Shown here piece by piece: positions 1-9,477 of a DNA stretch of 64,000 nucleotides. A model generated the notes under the pieces. That model did not search any database and had not been told where the DNA came from. It saw only the letters and a program-made list of their open reading frames with translations. The position numbers were made by a program, and so were the translations under genes. Source of the DNA: Prorocentrum cordatum. Taxonomy: Eukaryota; Sar; Dinophyceae; Prorocentrales; Prorocentraceae. The stretch covers positions 171,186 through 235,185 of the forward strand of contig CAUYUJ010010447.1 in the NCBI GenBank assembly GCA_963575745.1, written 5' to 3'. Position 1 is the stretch's first letter, and each line of letters begins with the position of its first letter.

Positions 1-54
1 TCACCCGGACGCCATCAGGGGAAAAGGGGGAGTATTTTCATATTGAGTAATTGT

Positions 55-130
55 GAAGAGGAGGAGGAGGAGGAGGAGGAGGAGGAGGAGGAGGAGGAGG
101 AGGAGGAGGAGGAGGAGGAGGAGGAGGAGG
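55..130 (+). repeat. (GGA)n microsatellite
   Basis: An almost uninterrupted GGA trinucleotide run. It produces long low-complexity open frames (poly-Glu, poly-Arg, poly-Gly) on the + strand and poly-Leu/Ser/Pro on the other, which should not be read as genes. Confidence 0.95.
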
Positions 131-255
131 CTGCGGAGCGCGCCGCCGAATGCCTGGGCGAAGGCTCGGCGGAGCTGGCGGGCGCCCCCGTGCCCCGAGC
201 GCTGCCTCCGGGGGCGCGGCGCAGTCGCACGCACACCCTGTCGGAGGGAGGAGGA

Positions 256-381
256 GCGGCGCCAACACCACCAGGGGGGCCACCACCAGCCAGGAGGTCC
301 ACGATGTTTCCCCGAGCGAGTGACTGGGGATGTCTCGAGCGAGAGGGGGGGGACCACACCACTGGTGGTGTTGGTGTCGCT
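256..381. repeat. F6 TIR element, copy 1
   Basis: The left end reads CAACACCACCAGGGGGG and the right end CACTGGTGGTGTTGGTG, which are inverted copies of one another. The interior (CAGCCAGGAGGTCCACGATG then CCCCGAGCGAG) recurs in the copies at 522-682 and 6701-6865. Short, no coding capacity: a non-autonomous, MITE-like or introner-like repeat. Confidence 0.6.
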
Positions 382-521
382 TCTCCTCCCGTCGCTCGTC
401 GCTCGTCGCGTCGTGCGCGCGGGCGCGGCTGTGGTGCCGGAACCACACGGCGGGGGGGGGGGCGTCACGTCATACCCCCCCCCGCCCCCCCCCCATGACG
501 CCCGTCATCGCCGAGCATAAA

Positions 522-682
522 GAAACGCCTTCCAGGGGGCCACCTCCAGCCAGGAGGTCCACGATGCTTCCCCGAGCGAGAGGATGGGGATGGCTCGAGC
601 GAGAGGGGGGGGCCACACCACCAGGGAGACCCCCCTTGCTCTTCGCATCTCCTCGCCCTGGTGGTGTTGGCGTCGCCTTTCC
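522..682. repeat. F6 TIR element, copy 2
   Basis: Same interior as the copy at 256-381, ending in CCTGGTGGTGTTGGCGTCGC. The left arm is more worn (GAAACGCCTTCCAGGGGG). Confidence 0.55.
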
Positions 683-773
683 TTGCTCCTACCCTGGGTC
701 GGGGGGGGGGACACAACAACGCTCAGACACAATTCATCGTCGATTCCCTGGAAAAGATGGGGGCAATATGGTC

Positions 774-941
774 GGAGGTGGACAGAGCCCCCACTCTGAC
801 ACGTCGATTGGTGAATTTGCCATTTTCGGTACTCGAGAGGGCGCCGCGGCCGTCATTTTCCAGGCCTGCGCCCGCCAGGTTTGGGGCCGAGGTCGTTTTC
901 ATTAGACCACGTTTTACTAAAGGGGGCCCTGTCCATCCCCA
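774..941. repeat. F11 TIR element, copy 1
   Basis: Begins GGTGGACAGAGCCCCC and ends GGGGGCCCTGTCCATCC, an imperfect inverted pair. The body starts CTGACACGTCGATT and carries GAGAGGGCGCCGCGGCCGTC; the same body recurs at 23148-23317 and 23591-23730. Confidence 0.55.
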
Positions 942-1159
942 ATATGGGAAGTGGGGGGAAGACGAAAACCCAGAACCTGTGGGAACGCAAGGGGGAGTCC
1001 TGAGATCCGTGTGTCATTACTTAGGTGTGTCCCTGGGCCCCCTCACCAGAGGCGGTCCAGAGATCCCTGGAGGGCCTCTCGGCCTCGGCCTCCGACGTTG
1101 CCGGCCCTGGCTCTGCCAAGGGCAGGACATCTCGTCCCGTCGCCCGTGCCGTACTTCCC

Positions 1160-1183
1160 ATATATACATATATATATATACAC

Positions 1184-1220
<37 letters not shown>
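1160..1220. repeat. (TA)n then (TG)n microsatellite
   Basis: About 40 bases of TA/CA dinucleotides followed by about 20 bases of TG. Nothing else recognised between 942 and 1237. Confidence 0.9.
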
Positions 1221-1237
1221 AATGTCTTTCTCTGTCC

Positions 1238-1358
1238 AGGCCTCCCCATTGTGGTCCGAGCAGATGGGGTCGGAGGATCATGCCTCGTCGCCGATGCGTC
1301 GGCGATTCGGCGCGATCTTCCGATCCCATCTCATCAGACGACCTCATCTGGAAGGCCT
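1238..1358. repeat. F1 TIR element, copy 1 (short form)
   Basis: Starts AGGCCTCCCCATTGTGG and continues CAGATGGGGTCGGAGGATC; ends with the inverted counterpart CGATCTTCCGATCCCATC and then CATCTGGAAGGCCT. The interior has the family's GCCGATGCGTCGGCGAT motif once. The shortest of the six copies. Confidence 0.65.
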
Positions 1359-1740
1359 CTCTTCTCCCTCTGTCTGTCTTTCCCCTTCTCTCTTGTTCAT
1401 TCCTCGCTCTCGTCCTTGCCCCGGCAGCTCCAGACACATCTTGTTTTACCATCCAGCGGAGCCCTGCGGCGGAGGAGCAGGGGAGGGGGAGGGGGTGGAG
1501 AGGCAGGGCCGGGCGCGCGGCACGTCACCCGGCTGAGTGCACCGACCTAGTCAGGTGCGCCTGGGCGGGCCCCGGGCAGACACGCACCTGTTGTTGCCAT
1601 CCGCTGGCCGGGTGGCCGAGGTGGGCACACGTTGCGCAGACGGCCCGACCCGCAGGCAGGGGTGCGCCATGGCGGACCTCCTGATCAGGCAGCTCGGCCC
1701 GACCCTGGAGGCCGCAGCCCAGCGGTTTCCCCGGGAAGAG

Positions 1741-1836
1741 AGGGGAGGAGGAGGAGGAGGAGGAGGAGGAGGAGGAGGAGGAGGAGGAGGAGGAGGAGGA
1801 GGAGGAGGAGGAGGAGGAGGAGGAGGAGGAGGAGGA
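1741..1836 (+). repeat. (GGA)n microsatellite
   Basis: About 96 bases of GGA. A second GGA block follows at 1888-1945 after a mixed purine stretch. Confidence 0.95.
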
Positions 1837-1887
1837 GAGAGGAGGTGGAGGAGGAGGAGGAGGAGGCGGGAAGGGGCGGAGTGAGAG

Positions 1888-1945
1888 AAGGGAGAGGAGG
1901 AGGAGGAGGAGGAGGAGGAGGAGGAGGAGGAGGAGGAGGAGGAGG
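1888..1945 (+). repeat. (GGA)n microsatellite
   Basis: About 58 bases of GGA, separated from the preceding tract by GGCGGGAAGGGGCGGAGTGA and similar purine-rich sequence. Confidence 0.95.
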
Positions 1946-2085
1946 CGGGGTCGAGTCCCGAGGGCGTGTTGGGACGTTCCTGGGCCTCTCGGCCTTCTGC
2001 TCAGGTTGCCCGCCTCCGTCGCTCCTCGACCTCGTCCCCCCAGTGTCTCCGGCTGCCCCGTGGGCATCGCCGCATTCATCGTCAT

Positions 2086-2180
2086 CGTCCTCCTCCTCCT
2101 CCTCCTCCTCCGCCTCCTCGCTCCCCCTCCCTCCTCCTTCCTGCTCCTCCTCCTCCTCCTCCTCCTCCTCCTCCTCCTCG
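2086..2180 (-). repeat. (TCC)n microsatellite
   Basis: Interrupted CTC/TCC run, the opposite strand orientation of the tracts just upstream, so the 1741-2180 interval is a loose inverted pair of purine and pyrimidine tracts. Confidence 0.9.
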
Positions 2181-2633
2181 CTGCCTTCTCCTCGCCGCCT
2201 CCTGCCTTGCTCGCCGAGGGGAGCCTTGTCTTGCTGAGCCTCAGACCCCAGGGGGCGCGAGACAGAGGCTGCCGCCGTCGGCAACCCACTGGCCGCCCGC
2301 GCCGCCGAACATCGGCACGAGCTGCTGGTCACTCGGCCCCCGTCCAGTCGTCATCATCCTCCTGCCGAAGGTCCAGGCAGTACATTGCCGTGCTGGTCTT
2401 GTGAGGAAAGTTGGGGTATTTCACAGGCGTGCTGGGTTTACGCCGGTGGTGCTGCTGCAGTGCGCCAGTGCACTACCGTCAAGGCTTCGCGTTGCGCACA
2501 CACGTCGGGGAACAGATCATGGCATGAACATCAACTCCCAGTGTTCCAAGTAGACCGCGCGGACCTCCAACAGTGCATGTGTGTGTCATTGCTTGTTCCC
2601 GCAGGGCAGGCCCCCCAGGTGCAGTCGGGGCCC

Positions 2634-3130
2634 TGAATAAGGAACCCTTTTCGTTGGGGAGGGGCTCCGTGTTCCTTGATTATTTCACAGCTTGCCTTAG
2701 GTTTTCCTTAGGTTCTCGATGGGAAATCGAAGGTTAACGTGTGGAAAAAAGGGGCCTCGTTCCTTAGTTAGGGTTCCTTAGGTCAACGCCCCGACTGTAG
2801 CCCCGGCTGGCCTCCACAGGCAGCCGAGTGGTTTGGGGCGGTCTCCATCGCCCCACTTGGGAGCGCGGAGCGCCGCCGGGGCGCCGCGGGAGGCGGCGCT
2901 GGTGAGGCCAGCCGGGGCGTTGTCGAGGCCAGCCGGGACTACAGTCGGGACCCCGAAGAAGGAACCCTTTTCGTTGGGGAGGGCCTCCGCGTTCCTTAAG
3001 TGTTTCGCAGCTTGCCTCAGGTTTTCCTTATGTATTCGATCGGGAATCGAAGTTTAACTTATGGAAAAAAGGGGCCTCGTTCGTGATTTAGGGTTCCTTA
3101 GGTCAAGGCCCCGACTGTACCCCGGGGGGG
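2634..3130. repeat. F4 repeat, two direct copies
   Basis: A segment of about 180 bp occurs twice (about 2634-2800 and 2953-3125), each from AAGGAACCCTTTTCGTTGGG to AGGGTTCCTTAGGTCAA. Within each copy the two ends are inverted (AAGGAACCCT and AGGGTTCCTT). The piece between them has its own inverted pair: CCCGACTGTAGCCCCGGCT near 2785 and AGCCGGGACTACAGTCGGG near 2931. Confidence 0.65.
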
Positions 3131-3240
3131 CTGTCTGCTCGGGACGATCGGTCGCCGCGGCGGGTGTCCATTTGAGACGGAGGGCGGCCTGCCCAACAGC
3201 GGCGGGACATCATTTCTTGTGGGGCGTTGTGCTCAGTTTT

Positions 3241-3260
3241 TCCGTATCCATTTTGGGCGT
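3241..3260 (+). other. possible spliced-leader relic
   Basis: TCCGTATCCATTTTGG matches the first 16 bases of the dinoflagellate spliced leader with one mismatch; the last six bases do not match. It may mark an old retroposed cDNA, but no recognisable gene follows it, so this is only a candidate. Confidence 0.35.
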
Positions 3261-3401
3261 CCACATTTGCGCGCAACCCAGAGCTTTACAAGCCAGGCGA
3301 GGGAGCACAGTTCCCATGTGGCAGTGCCTGTCAGACAGCGTAGGCACATCAGGTCTAAGGCGGTTCGGCTTCCTTCCCTCCGTTCCTCTCAGGGTGAGTC
3401 G

Positions 3402-3603
3402 AGGCCTCCCAGTTGGGGTGGGAGTCGATGGGCTCGTGGGATCGCGCCGCATCGCCGATGCGGCTCGATGCGGATCCCGATTTGCTTCACGCCGACGTTG
3501 CCGATGCACCGCCGACGTTGACGATGCTTCGCTGGTGCTTTGCTGGTGCATCGCCGATGCATCGGCGATGCGGCGCGATCCTCCGACCCCACCTGGGAGG
3601 CCT
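3402..3603. repeat. F1 TIR element, copy 2
   Basis: Left end AGGCCTCCCAGTTGGGGTGG, right end CGACCCCACCTGGGAGGCCT. Between them are CGCATCGCCGATGCGGCTCG on the left and GCATCGGCGATGCGGCGCGA on the right as inverted counterparts, and a GATGC-rich core. The near-palindromic layout is shared by all F1 copies. Confidence 0.75.
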
Positions 3604-4640
3604 CTCCAGACTCGGAAGCATTTCTCCTTACGCCACACCAATGCCCCAGAGGCCTCCTTGGGATCATGAGCGCGCCCGGGACCAGGGGCACTTCAAGCAA
3701 CACCCGACCTTGTTGAGCGTAACCATCCAGCTTTCGCGCCGAAGACCGCTGAACCGCCATAACCTGGCAGAAATTGCCGAAGGCCGTCAGGACCTCGTCG
3801 GGATGCCGTCCGGAAGGCCGTCCGAAGACCGCCGACGACGGCCCCGAAGCGATTGGCAACAAGGGGTCCACGGTCGAACGCGCAACATGTAAGACGATCG
3901 CATGATTGCCCGGGCGCCGGAGCCACATTCCAAGTTTACCCCCCCGCCGAGTTCTGGGCCGGGACGGCCTTCGGGCCGCGCGGGTGCAGCGCGCGCGTAG
4001 CGCGAAGCGCCGCCCGCCCGCGCGCGCGCACACGAGGCTGGCTCGAGAGCCGCCATTCCACCCTAGCTTTTTACACCGTAGTTACCCTCCGTCGTTCGGT
4101 CGCAAATCATGGGGGCCTGGTGTACCCTCGCAATTCCGTCTTTAGCGTCGGGTAACGTCTGGAGTCGATGGAATGGCGCCGATCTAGCGTCGGCTGGCGC
4201 CGATCAGCGTGGATGTTGCGTCGATCAGCGTCGATTCGCAAGAGCCGACAAGGTGGTATGGGAGGCGCCCATGAGTTGTCACCGAACCGTCGCCTGGCGC
4301 CTGTCGGGCAAACGCCAGCCCTCATTCGCCCCCGGCACGGAGCTGTCGTGAGCCTGATGAGGAAGGCCGTCCTGGTCGCCTCCACATGGAGCCTGGCACC
4401 GGGCCTCCAGGTCTTGGCTGATGCTACAAACGCGGGGGGCGCTTCCCCCCCCTGATTCAGCTTACCTTTTTTCGGCCAACTGAATGAACAAACACATCAA
4501 ACGTTGCCTGCACATACCATACGGCGACAGAAGACTCCTAAAATGGGAAAACAAACAGAAACCCAAGCAGAACACATTGCCGATCCTGGAGATGAGGAAC
4601 ATGCCTCCAGCGTTTGTTTGTTCCATCGCCTAAGCTGCAG
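3604..4640. other. non-coding stretch, nothing recognised
   Basis: No convincing exon. Around 4150-4235 there is a cluster of GCGCCGAT/GATCAGCGT motifs that looks like a decayed tandem repeat. A CTAAGCTGCAG acceptor-like sequence ends the stretch directly before the first SGNH-type exon. Confidence 0.5.
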
Positions 4641-4868
4641 GTCACCACCCAGGACCCAGGCGAGATCCTGCAGGCCAGCATCCGCAGGCTCGAGAACATG
4701 TGGCCCCACGTCGACGGCAGGCGCATGCTGGAGGACATCTTCGGCACGATCCCGAGCCACGACGAGGGCGGCGCCCTGCAGGCGAGGCTGCTGCAGAAGC
4801 TCCACGCCCACAAGACCTTCGTTTTCGCGACCTTCGGCTCGTCGGTGTCTGCCGGCCACGACAACATC
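4641..4868 (+). CDS. SGNH/GDSL-type hydrolase-fold protein, exon with block I
   Basis: An internal exon of 76 codons in frame with the next exon. It encodes a helical lead (EILQASIRRLENMWPHVDGR, then LQARLLQKLHAHKT) and the strand-turn FVFATFGSSVSAGHDNI. In SGNH hydrolases this place holds block I (GDS), with the nucleophilic serine; here it is Gly-Ser-Ser, so a serine is kept but the usual Asp is not. I recall related algal and fungal SGNH-domain proteins with a GHxN motif right after block I, which fits. The acceptor is probably CTAAGCTGCAG at 4630-4640. The first exon, start codon and any signal peptide were not found upstream. The product is inferred from motif order only; the substrate is unknown. 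Confidence 0.55.
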
Positions 4869-5329
4869 CGAAGAAGAAAGCACGCATGAACATTCAGTGG
4901 AGGCCCATGCCCAGAAACGCCCTGCTTGCCTCCAGGGTGCCCTGGGTTTCTTGGGTTTTGCTGGTTTTGCTGTGGAAGGCGTGACGTTCCGACACCACAA
5001 ATCGATGGAAGTCCTGGGGTCTCAGGGTTGGATTTATCATGGAAAGCTTCTTGTGGACGGGCCTCCACTGTACGCTTTCGACGGTCCGCTCGGATTTTCT
5101 TGCCTCTGCGCTGAATCCCACACCAGCGGCGCCTCCGCGCGCCCAGCAGGGGGGTCCAGCGCAGACCCAAGAATCAGGAGGAGAAATATCAGACACAATG
5201 AATCGTCGACACGGGAAAATACCGGAAGTGGGTAATCCTTGTTATTGTGTGTCTGAGGGCCCCTGTAAAGAAATCCGCGCGGACCGCCGAAGGTTAATGT
5301 TTATGTCCGTATTGCTTCTTCCGGACATC
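4869..5329 (+). other. intron made of an F2 TIR element, non-GT-AG
   Basis: Joining ATC at 4868 to ATG at 5330 keeps the frame and gives the family-like string GHDNIMNQSW. The intron is flanked by the direct repeat ACATC (4864-4868 and 5325-5329), so the splice point has five bases of freedom, and none of the choices gives GT-AG. Just inside the direct repeats the ends are inverted: CGAAGAAGAAAGCACG on the left and CGTATTGCTTCTTCCGG on the right. The right end carries the F2 signature AAATCCGCGCGGACCGCC. The middle (4918-5075) holds a further repeat, CTGCTTGCCT..AGGGTGCCCTGGG, also found at 26165 and 28075. Confidence 0.55.
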
Positions 5330-5778
5330 ATGAATCAGAGCTGGCCCTTCGAGCTCGAGCGCCTCCTGAAGCCGACCTTCCAGGACCTGGGCTTCGACAT
5401 CGAGGTGCGTCAGCGTGCCGCTGGCGGCTACGGGGAAATGCCCTTTGCCGCTGGGTGCCTTGCCAGCCGCGCGGGCGACGGGGTAGACGCCTTGAGCTGG
5501 GAGTGGGGCATGTTCAGAGATTCTCCCTGTGAGTGTCACAGCTTCCTCGCCGAAGCGGCCAGGATGAAGAGCAACCCGATGGTGTTCGCGCTTGCTGATT
5601 CCAATATCCTTTTCGATACGAACCTCGACTCCAAAGGGGTGAGAGAGTGCATGCAGATCCGGGGAGATGCGCGCAAGGTGGCGCTGAGGAATAGCGATGA
5701 GGTATTCGCAGTCCCTCGCGAGTGGAAGCCAAACGAGTGGTACTTGACAGAGGATGCGGGAACCAAATATAATTTCGG
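5330..5778 (+). CDS. SGNH/GDSL-type hydrolase-fold protein, central exon
   Basis: About 149 codons open from the splice point. The product begins MNQSWPFELERLLKP, continues FQDLGFDIEVRQRAAGGYG (a conserved Gly-rich turn, as in block II), then VDALSWEWGMF, the strand that precedes the mid-domain, and ends near TEDAGTKYNFG. This order follows the same algal/fungal SGNH-domain layout as the upstream exon. A stop follows at 5780-5782, so the exon must end close to 5778. The next recognisable exon is 5.3 kb downstream. A small exon could lie between; HMIGLPFYQEIVFQG is encoded near 6640-6690 but I cannot place it in the family. Confidence 0.55.
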
Positions 5779-5782
5779 ATAA

Positions 5783-6700
5783 CTTATTCCCCTCTCCCGT
5801 GGACCTCTCCCGGGGTGCGGCCTGACCAGAAGTCCGCGGCGAATCCAGCTGTGGCTGCGATGCCACCCCAGGGAGCCCAAAGACGAGGGCATCGATATGG
5901 GTACGCGTGCTGTGTGCTGTCCCCCATGAGAGGATTTCGTCTCGCGCAAAGAGGCCGACAGGGTCGTCAAGGAGTACGGCACATGCGGGAAGGTAGCAGA
6001 CGGTGCGGAGTTGCGCGGTGTCTCGGACATGACCTGGTTGCAGAGAGCAGGCGCCGGGCGTTGCCAAAGGTGGCCCTGGCCCATGGCGACCCAGGCTTCT
6101 CCAGGGGCACTCCGATGGTCCCCAGAGCGCGCCTCGTGAGGCCCAGCAGAGAGCCCAATGGGGGCTCCAGGATGTGGCGAAGAGCTGGGGGCAACGTTGG
6201 CCAGGGCCGCCTCTGGTGTCCACCGAGGCGTATCCCCGCCGTGGGAGAGGGCCGGCCACGCCCTGTATCCCAGAAGGCAGGCAGGACAGCTGCAAGAACA
6301 GAGCCTTCCGGACGTCCGCGCGGATCTCTCCAGTCGGCCCTGGGCCCCTCTCAGCGAGGCGCCCCCTGGCGCGCGGGTGCGCGCCGCCAGCGGTGCGCAT
6401 GTGTCGGCGGCGGCGATGGGGGCGGAGAGGCCCCGGGAGGGGGCATTGCACGCAGTCGCCCGGGAGCCTCGCCAAAGGCATGGGCCATCGACGCCCGTGG
6501 ATGCACGTGTTGTTCTCCCTGGATGCGAAGAGGGGGATGCCGACCCAGGACATCTGCGCGGGCCCCCGAAAGCCTGTGCTTGTGCCGCTGTCTGGTCTTC
6601 TGGCCTCCCGTCAACGTCGGCGCCGCCACGAAGCACATGATCGGCCTGCCCTTCTACCAGGAGATTGTTTTTCAAGGGTCCAGCGATGTGGGGGGCAGGA
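5783..6700. other. intronic stretch, nothing firm recognised
   Basis: GC-rich, no simple repeats. Contains F2-like ends near 6305-6325 (GGACGTCCGCGCGGATCTC). Several overlapping open frames exist in this GC-rich stretch, but none has a family signature. Confidence 0.4.
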
Positions 6701-6865
6701 ACAGCGTCACCATGACCACCAGGTGGCCACCTCCAGCGAGGAGGCCCACGATGCCACTCCGAGCTGGGGATAGGGGGATGTCCCGAGCGAGAGGGGAACC
6801 GCACCACCAGGGGACCCCTCACTGGCTCCTCCCGCTGGTGGCCCCTGGTGTTGTTGGCGGCGTCG
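6701..6865. repeat. F6 TIR element, copy 3
   Basis: Left ACCACCAGGTGGCCACCTCC, right CCCCTGGTGTTGTTGGCGG, with the same interior as the copies at 256 and 522 (GAGGCCCACGATGCCACTCC, then CCCGAGCGAGAGGGG). Confidence 0.55.
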
Positions 6866-7207
6866 GCGTTCCATGTTTCTACGATGAGCAGGGTGATCCG
6901 GCCCGCCTGTTCCCCCACTCACCCACCCTTTCAGGCGATCGCAAACATGGATCAAGGGGGCGTGGATCAGCGTCGGGTCCCGTTCCCATGTGACATCGCA
7001 GAGTTCCGCCACCAAGCGAGGCGGCACCGGCCGCATCTTGGGGGGGAGGGCACCTCCCCCGATCCATGTTTGCGCGCCCCCGAGTGATCCGTCCCGCCTG
7101 CTGCTCCTCCTCCTCCACTAGTATGCAGACGATAGGTCGCACATAGTTGAATCTCGCTCGCGTCTCACGCTATGTGGTCCTCCTGGCAGACGAGACATTC
7201 GGCCCGA

Positions 7208-7362
7208 TATCGCTTCGCCGCCGCCTCCTCCTCTTCCTCCTCCCCCTCCTCCTCCTCCTTCTCCTTCTCCTCCTCCTCCTCCTCCTCTTCCTCTCCCCTC
7301 CTCCTCCTCTCCTCCTCCTCCTCCTCCTCCTCCTCCTCCTCCTCCTCCTCCTCCTCCTCCGC
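7208..7362 (-). repeat. (TCC)n microsatellite
   Basis: About 150 bases of interrupted CTC/TCC. Between 6866 and 7208 nothing is recognised apart from two CCATGTTTGCG..GATC boxes in opposite orientation (near 6935 and 7055). Confidence 0.9.
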
Positions 7363-7842
7363 CCCCCACCTCTTTCCACTCTATAGACTGCCCTCTGCCT
7401 TCTTTCGCAGCAGGTTCAGAGGGGGGGGGGTGCGCGCACTCTGCTGGTGAGCGCGGGCCTGCGTAGGGCTGCCCACAGCCAAAGGGGGGCTCGGGCTGTT
7501 GGCGGGCACGTTGTCTCCCCTCCAGCACTACCAGTTTGAAGCATGTCCCTGTCCCCGTGTTTGGCGTCCCCCCTCTGTCTCGGTGCCGATATTGAGGGTT
7601 CCCTCGGTTTCTGTTGGCACATCCCTGGAGATTATCCTCGCTTCGTGCTCGCCCATCCTAGGGATAGGGATAAGTTCGAGGCTGGCTATGCCACCGTGTC
7701 ACCCGGGCCGTTTCCGAGCAAGCAGGACAAAACACACGACCAACCGAAGGAGAATAAACGCCATAAACATAAACTTTCTGGCGCGCCGCACGGATCTCCC
7801 CACGAGTTCCCAGAAATGCCCCCCGCGAACACGCAGGCAATT

Positions 7843-8278
7843 CTAGACGCTTCGCGTATCCCCACCAGCCCGTCCAGAAACGACGCCCAGGCGAGTAGAG
7901 AGTCGTCCTGAGGGGCTTTTCGGCGTCTTGGGTGTCTCGGGGGGGCCTCTGTGGGCCGTTCGGGATCCTCTTTGGGGCCTCCTGGGGGCCTCTTGGGGCC
8001 TCTTGGGGCCATCTTGGGGCCTTTGGGGGCCTCCTGGGCGCTTCTTGGGGCCATCTTTGCCCCCTCAGGAGGCCAGAATGGGGCCAACATCTCAGTAACA
8101 TCAATGATTTTGGCTTCCTCGCCGAGGCCGTTTTGGACGCTCTGACCGCTCGCGCTCCCCCCCGTCCAGGTCCACGGGGAGGGGGTAGGGGGAGGGGTAA
8201 ACCCCTCCCCGAAGGGAAAGAGGGAGGGGTGGAAGAGGAAACGCCTTAAACCACCGACGCCCAGAGGGCTGGTGGGAT
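7843..8278. repeat. F3 TIR element, copy 1
   Basis: Starts ATTCTAGACGCTTCGCGTAT then CCCCACCAGCCC, and ends GGGCTGGTGGGATT. Inside are a degenerate GGGGCCTCTTGGGGCC tandem stretch, the box AATGATTTTGGCTTCCTCGC, and a self-complementary GAGGGGTAAACCCCTCCCCG module. The same modules, in the same order, recur at 8455-8893, 22388-22972 and 46993-50041. Confidence 0.65.
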
Positions 8279-8454
8279 TGCCTCGATCAGGGAAGTGGAC
8301 AGCACACAGAGGAAGCCAGTATGAGACATCTTGGGATTTCTTGAGCCATCTTGGAGGTCATTTTGGGTTCTCCGAGGCGCTGTTGGAGTCATCTTAATCA
8401 GTGCCCCCCCCAAGAGGCCAACATGTGGCTAAAACCTAAGTGCAAACAATGGTT

Positions 8455-8893
8455 TGACATTATCGCCGAGGCCTCTGGGAGCACCTTGGGTGCCTCTGGG
8501 GGGTCTCTTGGGGCCTCTTGGGGGTCTCTTGGGGGCCTCCTGGGGGCCGCTTGGGGGGCCTCTTGGGGCCATCTTGGGGCCATCCTGCTGCCTCTTGGGG
8601 CATCCTGGGGGCCTCTTGCGGCCATCGTGGACGAACTCGATCAAAGAAGAGGGGAGCTTTAATTAGCGCTGCCCCCTCTGAAGGCCAAAATGGGGCCCAA
8701 ACCATAGTAACATCAATGATTTTGGCTTCCTCGCCGAGGCCGTTTTGTACGCTCTGACCGCTCGCGGCCCCCCCCCGTCCAGGTCAGTGGGGAGGGGGTA
8801 GGGGGAGGGGTAAACCGCTCCCCGAAGGGGAAGAGGGAGGGGTGGAAGAGGAAACGCCCTAAACCACCGACGCCCAGAGGGCTGGTGGGATTA
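8455..8893. repeat. F3 element, copy 2 (left end lost)
   Basis: Has the GGGGCCTCTTGG stretch, the CTTTAATTAGCGCTGCCCCC box, the GATTTTGGCTTCCTCG box, the GGGGAGGGGTAAACC module and the right end GGGCTGGTGGGATTA, but no CCCCACCAGCCC left end. Confidence 0.6.
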
Positions 8894-9477
8894 CGAACGA
8901 TACTACAGAATGGGCTGGCGGAGTGGGCGACGCGCTGGAAAGATACAACGAGGATGCGCCGACGATGCTTGAGCGCACACTTCCGTCGCACGCCGTCCTC
9001 CCGTCAGCAAGCACCCTGCAAGTACCGCAGATCCTGAAGTCCGCGCGGAGCGCCAACACTTCATGTTTATGTAGAAAACAAAATCCCAACCCTTTTTAGA
9101 CACGTGGCGTTTATACTCAGGACCACTCAATGTTGACTGGCATTCTGAAGAACCCGCAGTGCGCAAGACGAGCACTCAGGAGTGAAATCAGAAAAGAGCA
9201 TCCAGAAGGGGAACAGCAAACATACAAAATGGAAACACAAGGGCGTCGAAAGAAACGCAAAAGCGGGGGGGGGGCGGCGAGGGCCAAACCAGAACATCGG
9301 TTTTTCAGCACGCGCTGCGCTGAAAGAGTCACATTCATGAGGTGCATACCGGGGGCGGAGACTCACCCAACAGTGGAGACAAAAAGGGCGCGGCAGCGAA
9401 TCCAGAGAAACGAATCCAAGAGTGGAAGTAAACAGTCGCGGCCTCGAAGGTAAGCAGGAGCACCCAGTCACCGCGTG
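8894..9477. other. non-coding stretch, nothing recognised
   Basis: No exon seen. One F2-like half element (GAAGTCCGCGCGGAGCGCC then CTTCATGTTTATG) lies at 9035-9068. Confidence 0.5.

Noticed and set aside
1670-1740. Gene start MADLLIRQLGPTLEAAAQRF
   Set aside because: Good start context, but the frame runs straight into a GGA microsatellite, there is no donor site and no similarity I know of.
2764-2790. Telomere-like TTAGGG
   Set aside because: Single TTAGGGTTCC inside the F4 end, not a tandem array.
8099-8125. Spliced-leader match in GATTTTGGCTTCC (also 8709, 47662)
   Set aside because: Only ATTTTGGCT agrees; it is an internal F3 box repeated in every F3 copy.
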